Shown one piece after another: positions 53,121 to 61,532 of a stretch of DNA of 64,000 bases. Each line of letters starts with the position of its first letter. Position 1 is the first letter of the stretch. Below the pieces are notes generated by a model that saw nothing but the letters and a program-made list of their open reading frames with translations, ran no database searches and was not told where the DNA came from. The translations under genes were made by a program, and so were the position numbers. Where the stretch lies: contig CAKUXR010000018.1 of assembly GCA_934700615.1 (NCBI GenBank), forward strand, positions 3,209-67,208, read 5' to 3'. The DNA comes from an uncultured Bacteroidales bacterium (GTDB lineage: Bacteria > Bacteroidota > Bacteroidia > Bacteroidales > UBA932).

Positions 53121-55241
53121 ATGAATAACAGATTTTTAAGTTATATTGCCGGTTCACTGGCATTATGCTCATTGACACTTGTTTCCTGTGAAAAAGAGGC
53201 GGAGGTTCCGGCAGCCGGAACTTTCGGAAAGTGCATCTCCGTGACTCTTCCTGCTGAAAAGGGAAATACTGTCGTCAACGTCAATTCTGACGGAAAATGG
53301 TTTGCATCATTGTCACCTTCCACAAAGGATTGGGCTTCTATTGAAGGCGCAGAGTCCGGAAACGGTAACGGAACCGTGACAGTATCATATAAGGAGAACA
53401 ACGGGATGCCTAGGAAGGGCGCTCTGTATATCTCTTCTTCATCCAAGGCTATTATCGATACCGTATTCCTGAAACAGTACGGCACATCTGCCTTCTTCGA
53501 AATTGCTGCAGATACACTCAGATATACTTGTGTGGCATCAGAAATAGAGACAATGTTCGATACCAACATCCCTGCTTCCGGCAAGGAGAAGTTCGTATAT
53601 GACATCGAATGTGAACCACAGCTAGATGAGCCTTGGCTCGAGTGCGGATTGTCTGATGACTTGAAGAAGTTCACTTGTTCAGTAAAAGACAATCTTGGCT
53701 ACGAGACTAGAAAAGCCAAAATTACCATTTTGTACGAAAACGAATTGGGAGAAGTCATCAAGGCTTCTGTTGCAGTGGTCCAGTCAATCCCAGGAGGAAC
53801 CAAGTCTACTGTCGTGAAGACTTTTGAAGATATCCGCGCCATGATTCCCGGTTCCGAGGGTGAGTTGGAGATTCAGGACGATATCGCGCTGGAAGGATGG
53901 GTCATTTCCAATAAGGAGAGCCTGAATATGGGTGATTGCCCTAATGTGACCAATCACTCCGTGGACAGAACTCCTAATGCCACGACAGCTTACATTGAAA
54001 GCGAGGACGGTACTTTGGGATTCCGTCTCTTCACTGCTTCCGGAGAAACCAATCTGATGAAACGCTACGATTTCACCAAACTCTGGCTGAAGGGCCTTAC
54101 TCTTGTAAAAGAGGACAATCCTGTCAGATACACGATCAAGGGCATTTCTGAAGAGCATTACATCTCTGTGAAGTCTGGCGCTGCCGATCAGCTTCCTGTG
54201 AAGACACGCTATATCAATACTTTGAAGGATGAGGATATCTATACATATGTGACATTGAAGAAGGTCGAGATGCCTTCCCGCAGAGGCGGTCTTCTTCCTG
54301 TCAATGGCGGTTACAAGGACCGTTTCACCAAATATCCTCTTCTTTTCGCCGATATCCACGGTGACTGGATGTATGTGATTACCAATCTTACTTGCTTCGA
54401 TATTCTTCCTAAGAAACAGGTTCCTTTCGGACAGGGACGTCTTTCAGGTATCATCGTGCATGAGGAATTTTCAAGGTTCGAGAAGGACGGCAATATCGGC
54501 CGCTATCAGATTAGACATTGCTCTTATTCGGATTTTGCAATTTCCAATGACGTAAATGATTCATATTCAAAGGTTATTGTAGAATGGACCAATGAAATTG
54601 ATGACAAGAGCAAGCCGAATGAGCACAAGGTTGCGAGAAAGTCCCCGAAAGACATCATCGGCGAGGATATTCCGGGTATCAGCTGGGGCTTGAGGCCTTC
54701 CGACGGCTGGGGAATCATGTATCAGGAGCCTAAGGGCACATGGCCTGCTTATGCAGGAAACTTTACCGACCCTAACAAGATGGGAACCACATCGGCAACC
54801 AGCTGGGGCTTTACTCCGAATTGGGATGCCGGTCTCGGCCGTGCCCAGGCAGGAACCATCTTGTTCTCCACCAAGGATGTGGAAACATCAATGCTGACAT
54901 TTGTTATGACCGCGCGTCAGCACAAGTCATTCAATGTTCCGCCATATTTCGCTCTTGAGGCATCTGCCGATGAGGGAAAGACATGGACCAAGGTCGGAGA
55001 CTTCACAATTCCTCCTATTGCCGACTGGGGTAATACCATGCCGAACCATCTGCCTGGTGACAAGACTTTCTATTTTGTTTTGCCTCAGGAACTTGTAGGT
55101 CTTGACAGAGCTATGCTCAGGTTGTATTGCCCGGTAAACAAGACGTTTACCAAGACTGGTTATGATGACGGTACCTTTACCGGCAATGCGGGAGGTTGCT
55201 TCCTGATTTCATACGCGGCAATCAGATACAAAAACATATAA
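53121..55241 (+). CDS. BACON/DUF5689 surface lipoprotein (B1)
   Basis: A 706-residue lipoprotein (TLVSC near residue 24, then EKEAE, an acidic export pattern). Two BACON-like domains (about 30-225) precede a DUF5689-like domain (about 235-475, LEGWVISNKESLN, DEDIYTYVTLKKVEM, PFGQGRLSGIIVH, RYQIRH) and a C-terminal beta-sandwich. It is paralogous to the 46381 and 61533 products. Its stop overlaps the ATG of the next gene (TAATG), so translation of the two is coupled. Confidence 0.82.
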   Translation: MNNRFLSYIAGSLALCSLTLVSCEKEAEVPAAGTFGKCISVTLPAEKGNTVVNVNSDGKWFASLSPSTKDWASIEGAESGNGNGTVTVSYKENNGMPRKGALYISSSSKAIIDTVFLKQYGTSAFFEIAADTLRYTCVASEIETMFDTNIPASGKEKFVYDIECEPQLDEPWLECGLSDDLKKFTCSVKDNLGYETRKAKITILYENELGEVIKASVAVVQSIPGGTKSTVVKTFEDIRAMIPGSEGELEIQDDIALEGWVISNKESLNMGDCPNVTNHSVDRTPNATTAYIESEDGTLGFRLFTASGETNLMKRYDFTKLWLKGLTLVKEDNPVRYTIKGISEEHYISVKSGAADQLPVKTRYINTLKDEDIYTYVTLKKVEMPSRRGGLLPVNGGYKDRFTKYPLLFADIHGDWMYVITNLTCFDILPKKQVPFGQGRLSGIIVHEEFSRFEKDGNIGRYQIRHCSYSDFAISNDVNDSYSKVIVEWTNEIDDKSKPNEHKVARKSPKDIIGEDIPGISWGLRPSDGWGIMYQEPKGTWPAYAGNFTDPNKMGTTSATSWGFTPNWDAGLGRAQAGTILFSTKDVETSMLTFVMTARQHKSFNVPPYFALEASADEGKTWTKVGDFTIPPIADWGNTMPNHLPGDKTFYFVLPQELVGLDRAMLRLYCPVNKTFTKTGYDDGTFTGNAGGCFLISYAAIRYKNI

Positions 55242-56170
55242 TGGATATGACAATGAAACTTTTTTCAATCCGACATATACTCGGCGCAGCAGTTGCCTCC
55301 CTTGCCCTCCTTTCGGGATGCTCGGAGAAGGCTGAAGTCGAGCCTGGCATTGACGTCTCAGCCGGAAACGACGTCACATATTCCTCAATGAAAGTTATCA
55401 ACTATAACATTCTTGAGGGAATGAAGAACGACAAGGCGTCCAATTATGACAACTTTGTCGCGTGGGTAAATGAACAGAGACCTGACGTTCTGGCATTGGA
55501 GGAATGTAATGGATTTACCATTGAATTCCTTGCTGAACTGGCAGGAAGATGGGGCCATAACTATGTCGCTTTCAACAGCGAGCATAAAGGCTTGTATCCT
55601 GTTGCCATGACATCGAAATATCCTATCGAGGTCGTGAAGTACATGCAGAATGCGGGCAATCATGAGCTTTACCACAATGCTATCCATGCGAAAGTGAACG
55701 GTGTGAATCTCGTGGTTCTCCATCTGTATCCTTTCTCCAAATATCCGAATGATGCATCAGCTGAGGCCGGTTCCGGAGAGGAATACCGTGTGAGCGAAAT
55801 GAATTATATCCTTGACAATACCATGAGGAAATATCCTATCGAGCCGAACTGGCTTATGATGGGTGACTTCAACAGTTATTCTCCGTTGGACAAGGACCAT
55901 TATGGTGATGACAGGTATTATGAGGTGCATTCACTTGTTCTCAGCAACGGTTACTATGATCTGATCAGGGAAAGACATAATCACTTCATCAACTCTACTC
56001 CTTACAGCAGACTGGACTTCATTTACGGTTCCAAATCAATCCTCAGAAACCTTACCGGTGCTGAGATTGTAAAGGATGACTTCACGACAAGTCAGGTGTC
56101 CGTCGGGGACAAAAAAGAACAGGTTTCTGACCATTTCCCGGTATCAGTTACGTTCCGATTTACTAAATAA
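55241..56170 (+). CDS. EEP-family hydrolase lipoprotein (EEP-B)
   Basis: A 309-residue lipoprotein (LLSGC near residue 26, then SEKAEVE) consisting almost only of an EEP domain: NYNILEG (near 53), LEECN, MMGDFNSYS (near 207), RLDFIYG and SDHFP (near 296). All catalytic positions look intact. It lacks the extra N-terminal modules of EEP-A1 and EEP-A2 and is more distant from them than they are from each other. Phosphodiesterase, nuclease or phosphatase activity is possible. Start ATG overlaps the upstream stop, and the SusC gene follows after 9 bases. Confidence 0.88.
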   Translation: MDMTMKLFSIRHILGAAVASLALLSGCSEKAEVEPGIDVSAGNDVTYSSMKVINYNILEGMKNDKASNYDNFVAWVNEQRPDVLALEECNGFTIEFLAELAGRWGHNYVAFNSEHKGLYPVAMTSKYPIEVVKYMQNAGNHELYHNAIHAKVNGVNLVVLHLYPFSKYPNDASAEAGSGEEYRVSEMNYILDNTMRKYPIEPNWLMMGDFNSYSPLDKDHYGDDRYYEVHSLVLSNGYYDLIRERHNHFINSTPYSRLDFIYGSKSILRNLTGAEIVKDDFTTSQVSVGDKKEQVSDHFPVSVTFRFTK

Positions 56171-56179
56171 TGAACAGGT

Positions 56180-59100
56180 ATGAAAAAAACGTTATATATT
56201 CTAATAGCTTTTGTTTCAGTGCTATTCTCGCTTCCTTTGTCCGCACAGGAAAGTGAGGTCCGCACTGTCACGGGAACTGTAATCGACCAGGACGGAGCAC
56301 CTATGATTGGTGTGTATGTCATGGCCCAGGACAGCAAGACTACAGGTACCATGACAGATGCAGATGGAAAGTATTCCATCAAGATCGGCGGAGATAAATC
56401 TCTTGTATATCAGTGTATCGGATACGAAACAGTTACACAGTATGTCGGAAAGCGTTCCAATATCAATGTTACCATGTATGTTGATACTCAGGAACTTGAC
56501 AAGGTTGTCGTAATCGCTTACGGTTCGGTCAAGAAGAGCGACTTGACAGGTTCGGTCTCATCCGTGGATATGAAAGATATCAAGGACGTTCCTGTATCAT
56601 CAGTCGACCTTGCCCTTCAGGGACGTATCGCAGGTGCCGACATCATGTCGACAACCGGTGAGCCTGGAGCGACGACTTCAATCCGAATCCGTGGTACAAG
56701 ATCAATCTCTGCAACCAATGAGCCTCTTATCGTTGTGGACGGTGTCATTGACGGAATCAGCGACTTGAATGACGTCAATCCTTCCGATATCGCTTCCATC
56801 TCAGTTTTGAAGGACGCTTCTGCAACTGCAATCTACGGCTCGAGAGGCTCCAACGGTGTCATTGTGATTACCACAAAGACCGGCAGCTCCAATGCCGGCA
56901 AGCCAAGCGTCACTTTCCGTGCTGACGCGGGATTCTCTCATCTTCCCAGACAGATCGATGTTATGGACGCTTCCGAGTTTGCACAGTTCAGAAATGACTA
57001 TGCTCTTGTTTCTACATCAGACAGTTATTCTGAAATCACCAGTACCACACCTCTGTCCAAGTATCCGTATCCAAATCCTCTCTCTTACGGAAAGGGTACC
57101 AACTGGATGGACGAAGTGACCAGAATCGCACCTTACCAGAACTATGACCTTTCCGTATCAGGAAAGAACCAGAATACTTCTTACTTCGCTTCTGTCGGAT
57201 TCAACAACAACCAGGGTATCATCGACAAGAGTGGTCTGAAGCGTCTGTCCGCAAGGTTCAATATCCACCATTCTTTCAACAAATGGCTGAAAGTCGGTTT
57301 GAACCAGAACTATACCTACCGTGACCAGCTTCTCAACCAGGCGTCCCTCACAGGTACCAGCTGGTGGTCTGCTGCCATCTTCCTCAGCCCGATGATCAAG
57401 GCTTACTCCAACTTCAACGAACTTTGGTATTCTGGACAGAAGTTCAACTCTCCTAGAACACTCATCGAAATGTGTGAGCGTCAGAGAATTTCAAGGTCAA
57501 TGAATACTTCAGCATATGCTGAGCTTACTCCGCTCAAAAGCGTAAAACTGAAGAGCCAGTTCACTTACAATACTTATGATCAGGCTGAGAATTCATTCAG
57601 GCCGGGAACTCTTCCTGCAAGAAAGGAGAATGAGGGTGCAAACGCTTCAAGAGAAGAATACAACTCCAGAAACCTTTTGTCCGAGACGACTCTCTCATAT
57701 GCCTTTGACAACAAGTCAGGACATAAATTCGATGTCCTTGCCGGATTCACAGGTCAGAATTGGATGAGCCACAACCTTTATGTGTCAGGTTCAGGCTATA
57801 CTCTCGACCAGCTGAAATGGAACAATATGGCCGCCATTCCTGACAAGCAGAACCTCTCGGTTTCCACCAATGAAGTCAAGAAGGTGAAGATGTCAATGCT
57901 GGGACGCTTCAATTATAACTGGAAAGGACGTTATTATGTGACTGCTACAGCCCGTTATGACGGAGGAAGTAACTTCGCGGAAAAACGTAAATGGGCATTC
58001 TTCCCTTCAGTCGCTCTCAAGTGGAACGTTACCCGGGAGCCTTTCATGAAGAAATCAAAGCATTGGCTCGATGAACTCGCTCTCCGTTTCAGTGCGGGAC
58101 GTACAGGTAACGACGGTATTTCTCCATATCAGTCTCTTGCGAGAATCAACAGTACTACCAACGGCTTCCTCTTCGACGGATCAAGACCTTTGGCAACCTA
58201 TGTTGACCGTCTTGCTTCTACAAAACTTACTTGGGAGGTTTCCGACATGTACAACGTGGCAGTTGACTTTGCCGCATTCAAGGAAAGACTCAGAGTTACT
58301 GCCGAGGCATACTATGTAGATACAAGAGACCTTCTTCTCTGGGTGCAGGTTCCTAGCCACACAGGATATACAAGCCGTCTCGACAATGCCGGACGTACAA
58401 ACAACTGGGGATTGGAGCTCAGCGTTGAAAGCCACAACATCACCAAGAAGAACTTCTCATGGAGCACCAACTTCACAATCTCGCACAACACCCAGATGGT
58501 GAAGGATATCGCTTCTGACGACTTCGTCGTGGCATACGCTCCTGACAATGCTTCAGGTTACATGATGTACGGTTACGTGAAGAACTATCCGTTGAATGCC
58601 CTTTGGGGATTCAAGGACTGCGGTACCTGGAAGAACCAGGAAGAAATTGACAGAAACAAGGTGACAAAGGCTTACGTGGGCAAGACAATGTCAGTAGGAT
58701 ACAGCCGTTATGCAGATATCAATCACGACGGTATCATCAACAAGGATGACCTTGTTTACCTCGGATCAGCTGACCCTATCGTTTACGGAGGTATCCAGAA
58801 TACATTCAATATCTACGGATTCTCCCTCGGTGTATATTTCGCATATTCGCTGGGCGGAAAGATCTACAACGTATCTGAGCTCCATCTCGGTAGCGGCAGC
58901 CCGTTCACAAACCAGATGCGCTACATGCAGAACGCATGGCATCCTACGAGAAATCCTCAGTCAAATCTTCCTGTGGCAGGTGCTTACGACAAGCTTCCTT
59001 CTTCAAGGTACGTTCACAGCGCAAGTTATTTCCGTCTGAAGAACATCTCCATGTCATACACATTCGATACTGCCAAGCTGACTAAGAACATCATCAGGGA

Positions 59101-59266
59101 TATCAGATTGAGTGCTTCTGCCGAGAACCTTTATCTGTGGAAGTATTACAACGGATTTGACCCGGACGTATCTACATCTTCGTCAAACTCTGCCCTCCGT
59201 CGTATAGACGTGGATGCTTATCCTAAGCCGAGGACAATTATCTTCAGTCTCCAAATCAGATATTAA
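56180..59266 (+). CDS. SusC-family TonB-dependent outer-membrane transporter (B)
   Basis: A 1028-residue paralogue of the 39327 protein. Signal peptide, carboxypeptidase-regulatory-like domain (about 30-110), plug (ALQGRIAGADIMST, VLKDASATAIYGSRGSNG) and barrel ending ..FSLQIRY. The plug regions of the two transporters are nearly identical over long stretches, while the extracellular barrel parts differ more, which suggests related but not identical substrates. It pairs with the SusD at 59292. Confidence 0.96.
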   Translation: MKKTLYILIAFVSVLFSLPLSAQESEVRTVTGTVIDQDGAPMIGVYVMAQDSKTTGTMTDADGKYSIKIGGDKSLVYQCIGYETVTQYVGKRSNINVTMYVDTQELDKVVVIAYGSVKKSDLTGSVSSVDMKDIKDVPVSSVDLALQGRIAGADIMSTTGEPGATTSIRIRGTRSISATNEPLIVVDGVIDGISDLNDVNPSDIASISVLKDASATAIYGSRGSNGVIVITTKTGSSNAGKPSVTFRADAGFSHLPRQIDVMDASEFAQFRNDYALVSTSDSYSEITSTTPLSKYPYPNPLSYGKGTNWMDEVTRIAPYQNYDLSVSGKNQNTSYFASVGFNNNQGIIDKSGLKRLSARFNIHHSFNKWLKVGLNQNYTYRDQLLNQASLTGTSWWSAAIFLSPMIKAYSNFNELWYSGQKFNSPRTLIEMCERQRISRSMNTSAYAELTPLKSVKLKSQFTYNTYDQAENSFRPGTLPARKENEGANASREEYNSRNLLSETTLSYAFDNKSGHKFDVLAGFTGQNWMSHNLYVSGSGYTLDQLKWNNMAAIPDKQNLSVSTNEVKKVKMSMLGRFNYNWKGRYYVTATARYDGGSNFAEKRKWAFFPSVALKWNVTREPFMKKSKHWLDELALRFSAGRTGNDGISPYQSLARINSTTNGFLFDGSRPLATYVDRLASTKLTWEVSDMYNVAVDFAAFKERLRVTAEAYYVDTRDLLLWVQVPSHTGYTSRLDNAGRTNNWGLELSVESHNITKKNFSWSTNFTISHNTQMVKDIASDDFVVAYAPDNASGYMMYGYVKNYPLNALWGFKDCGTWKNQEEIDRNKVTKAYVGKTMSVGYSRYADINHDGIINKDDLVYLGSADPIVYGGIQNTFNIYGFSLGVYFAYSLGGKIYNVSELHLGSGSPFTNQMRYMQNAWHPTRNPQSNLPVAGAYDKLPSSRYVHSASYFRLKNISMSYTFDTAKLTKNIIRDIRLSASAENLYLWKYYNGFDPDVSTSSSNSALRRIDVDAYPKPRTIIFSLQIRY

Positions 59267-59291
59267 TGTAATCGCAAAAACGTATATAAAC

Positions 59292-60779
59292 ATGAAATTC
59301 TATAAATCATTCATATTACCGCTGGCGATTGCGGCTATTTCTGTCCAGTCATGTGATTTGACGGAGCACCCTACCACTTTCGTCACCCCTGATGACTACT
59401 ACAAGACGGAATTGCAATGCGAAGCTGCAATTAACGGTTGTTATGCCCACCTCAATTCCATCTACTCGTCAGACTTCATGACTTGTACTGAGGCAGTTAC
59501 CGATTTGATGTATGTGTTTACAAACAGTGACGACGCCAGGATGAAAATTTCCCCGTCCAACCCGAGTATGGGAGACTACATCTGGAGATGGTGCTACACT
59601 CCGATCATGAGGGCGAATTCAGTTATCCCGGGAATCGAAGGATCTCCTATCGAAGAAGAAAAGAAGCCGGCACTGCTTGCTGAAATCAAGGTTGTCAGAG
59701 CTTTCTACTGGTATATCCTGACAAGTTTCTACGGAGACGTTCCTTTCTATACATTCCCTATTTCTGATGTCGATGCACAGAACAAGGTTGCGAAGATGAA
59801 GAGAATGCCTGCGTCTGATACCCGTAACTACCTTATCAAGGAATTGCAGGAATGTGTTCCTGATATGGTCCAGAGACGCTTCACGGATGACCGCAAGAGA
59901 AGAATGGGCGCACCTGTGGGCTGGATGCTGATTGCGAAACTCTGCATGTGGGAACACAGATGGGACGATGCTATCGATGCATTGAAGCAGATTGAAAAGA
60001 TATATGGCGACTTCAGCCAGTATCCTCTCGATGATATCCTGTTCCGTTGCAAGAATACACCTGAGTCCATTTTCGAGGTTCAGCGCACTTATACCGCCGG
60101 AGGCCTCAGCGTTACTTCCAACACTGCGGCAATCTGCACTCCTTATCATTATGGAGAAGCCAACTATGACGGCGTGGAGATCCCTGAACTCGGAAAGTTC
60201 TCCATTACCTGGACATCCATGAGACCGACAGTATTCTACTACTCTACTCTCATGCCTAAGAAGGGTTCTGACAAGAGGGCAAACATCAATCTTGCCTATG
60301 CATATGAAGGAAAGGCATTCAAGAGCGCGGCGACTACTCCATGGCTTGGACCTAAATTCTGGTGCCCTAACATGCAGCAGACAGCTGACCATAACAACAA
60401 CAGGGTATTCCGCTATGCAGACGCACTTCTCATGATGTCAGAATGCTATATGGAGAAGAGGGATTATGAGAACTCGCTTCTTTACCTGAACATGACGAGA
60501 AACAGGGCAGGGATCGGAGACTACGTGTTGAAGACACCTGAACTTCTCCAGGACGAAATCCGCAAGGAGAGAGGCCGTGAGCTCATGGGAGAATGGCAGC
60601 GCAAATTCGACCTTGTGCGTTGGGGAATCTGGTATGAGTCAGTTCTCGAGAACACCGGAAGGGCAGAGGTCAAGACCAATATCAAACCTTGCCACGAGTA
60701 CTATCCTATTCCTGACAAGCAGGTTGTATATTCCGGAGGAAATCTTGATAACAAAGAGTATGAGAAATACGGTCTGTAG
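59292..60779 (+). CDS. SusD-family substrate-binding lipoprotein (B)
   Basis: A 495-residue lipoprotein (SVQSC near residue 21, then DLTEH). It has the SusD fold with YYKTELQCEAAINGCYAHLN near the start and ERGRELMGEWQRKFDLVRW near the end, and the C-terminal PIPDKQVVYSGG motif shared with locus A. The longer frame back to 59214 overlaps SusC and is rejected. It works as lid of the SusC at 56180. Confidence 0.95.
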   Translation: MKFYKSFILPLAIAAISVQSCDLTEHPTTFVTPDDYYKTELQCEAAINGCYAHLNSIYSSDFMTCTEAVTDLMYVFTNSDDARMKISPSNPSMGDYIWRWCYTPIMRANSVIPGIEGSPIEEEKKPALLAEIKVVRAFYWYILTSFYGDVPFYTFPISDVDAQNKVAKMKRMPASDTRNYLIKELQECVPDMVQRRFTDDRKRRMGAPVGWMLIAKLCMWEHRWDDAIDALKQIEKIYGDFSQYPLDDILFRCKNTPESIFEVQRTYTAGGLSVTSNTAAICTPYHYGEANYDGVEIPELGKFSITWTSMRPTVFYYSTLMPKKGSDKRANINLAYAYEGKAFKSAATTPWLGPKFWCPNMQQTADHNNNRVFRYADALLMMSECYMEKRDYENSLLYLNMTRNRAGIGDYVLKTPELLQDEIRKERGRELMGEWQRKFDLVRWGIWYESVLENTGRAEVKTNIKPCHEYYPIPDKQVVYSGGNLDNKEYEKYGL

Positions 60780-60810
60780 TTCTTGTACAGGCATATAAAA
60801 GATTAATACA

Positions 60811-61527
60811 ATGAAAAAATATTTATTGAAACTGACAGGATTGCTTGCAATGTCATTGACTTTGGCCTTTGCAAGTTGCGAGATGAAATCAGACATGGAG
60901 ATTCCGCTTGCGGTAGATACTGAGGCCCTCACTCTCGGCAAGGAAGGCGGAAGCACCAATTTCTCGATTTATTCTACTTCAGATTGGAACGTGAAATTGT
61001 CAAAACCTGTCGAATGGATGTCTTTGAGCAACCTCAGGGGACATGGCAAGGGAAATGTAGAAATCTCTACTCCTCCCAACTACGGCGTCGTAAGACGTGT
61101 TGACCTCATCATTATCGGCGGCAGCGATACGCTTACCGTGAAGCTGACCCAGGAAGGCGAAAGCGTCATCTTCAACTTCAAGGACAGAGTTAGAATCGGC
61201 AAGGAGTCCCAGCTGCTCAAGGCGGTGTTCGAGAACAACCTCGGAGCTGAAATTGAGTTTGTCCAGGATTCAGTGGCATACAAGAAATACGTTTTCCCTG
61301 ATGAGGATGATGAAGACGTTACCGAGTTGCCTACAGACTGGATTTCCGGCATTGACCTTTCTGAGGATGGTTTCCTCAAGGCAAACATCGCCGCCAATAC
61401 AGGCGACAGGCCGAGAAGAGCAGAAATCTGGCTCATCTACACGGATGCGAGAGAAAGGGAACACAAGGCTTTCTTGAATCTGGTCCAGGACGTTGTCACT
61501 ATCGGACCGGAAGACGGAGAGGAATAA
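60811..61527 (+). CDS. Short BACON-type lipoprotein (B2)
   Basis: A 238-residue lipoprotein (FASC near residue 23, then EMKSDMEIPLAV). It has two BACON-like domains (about 30-115 and 120-235). It matches the N-terminal third of the 43941 protein of locus A, including EMxxPLAV and the WxSL segment, but ends where that protein goes on to a third BACON domain, DUF5689 and the beta-sandwich. There is no frameshift remnant downstream: the next gene starts 5 bases later with its own signal peptide. It is probably a true short paralogue. Confidence 0.8.
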   Translation: MKKYLLKLTGLLAMSLTLAFASCEMKSDMEIPLAVDTEALTLGKEGGSTNFSIYSTSDWNVKLSKPVEWMSLSNLRGHGKGNVEISTPPNYGVVRRVDLIIIGGSDTLTVKLTQEGESVIFNFKDRVRIGKESQLLKAVFENNLGAEIEFVQDSVAYKKYVFPDEDDEDVTELPTDWISGIDLSEDGFLKANIAANTGDRPRRAEIWLIYTDAREREHKAFLNLVQDVVTIGPEDGEE

Positions 61528-61532
61528 TATAA

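Noticed and set aside
59619..60392. Minus-strand 257-codon open frame inside SusD-B
   Set aside because: It is antisense to SusD, its composition looks like a shadow frame, and it resembles the shadow frame over SusD-A because the sense genes are paralogues.
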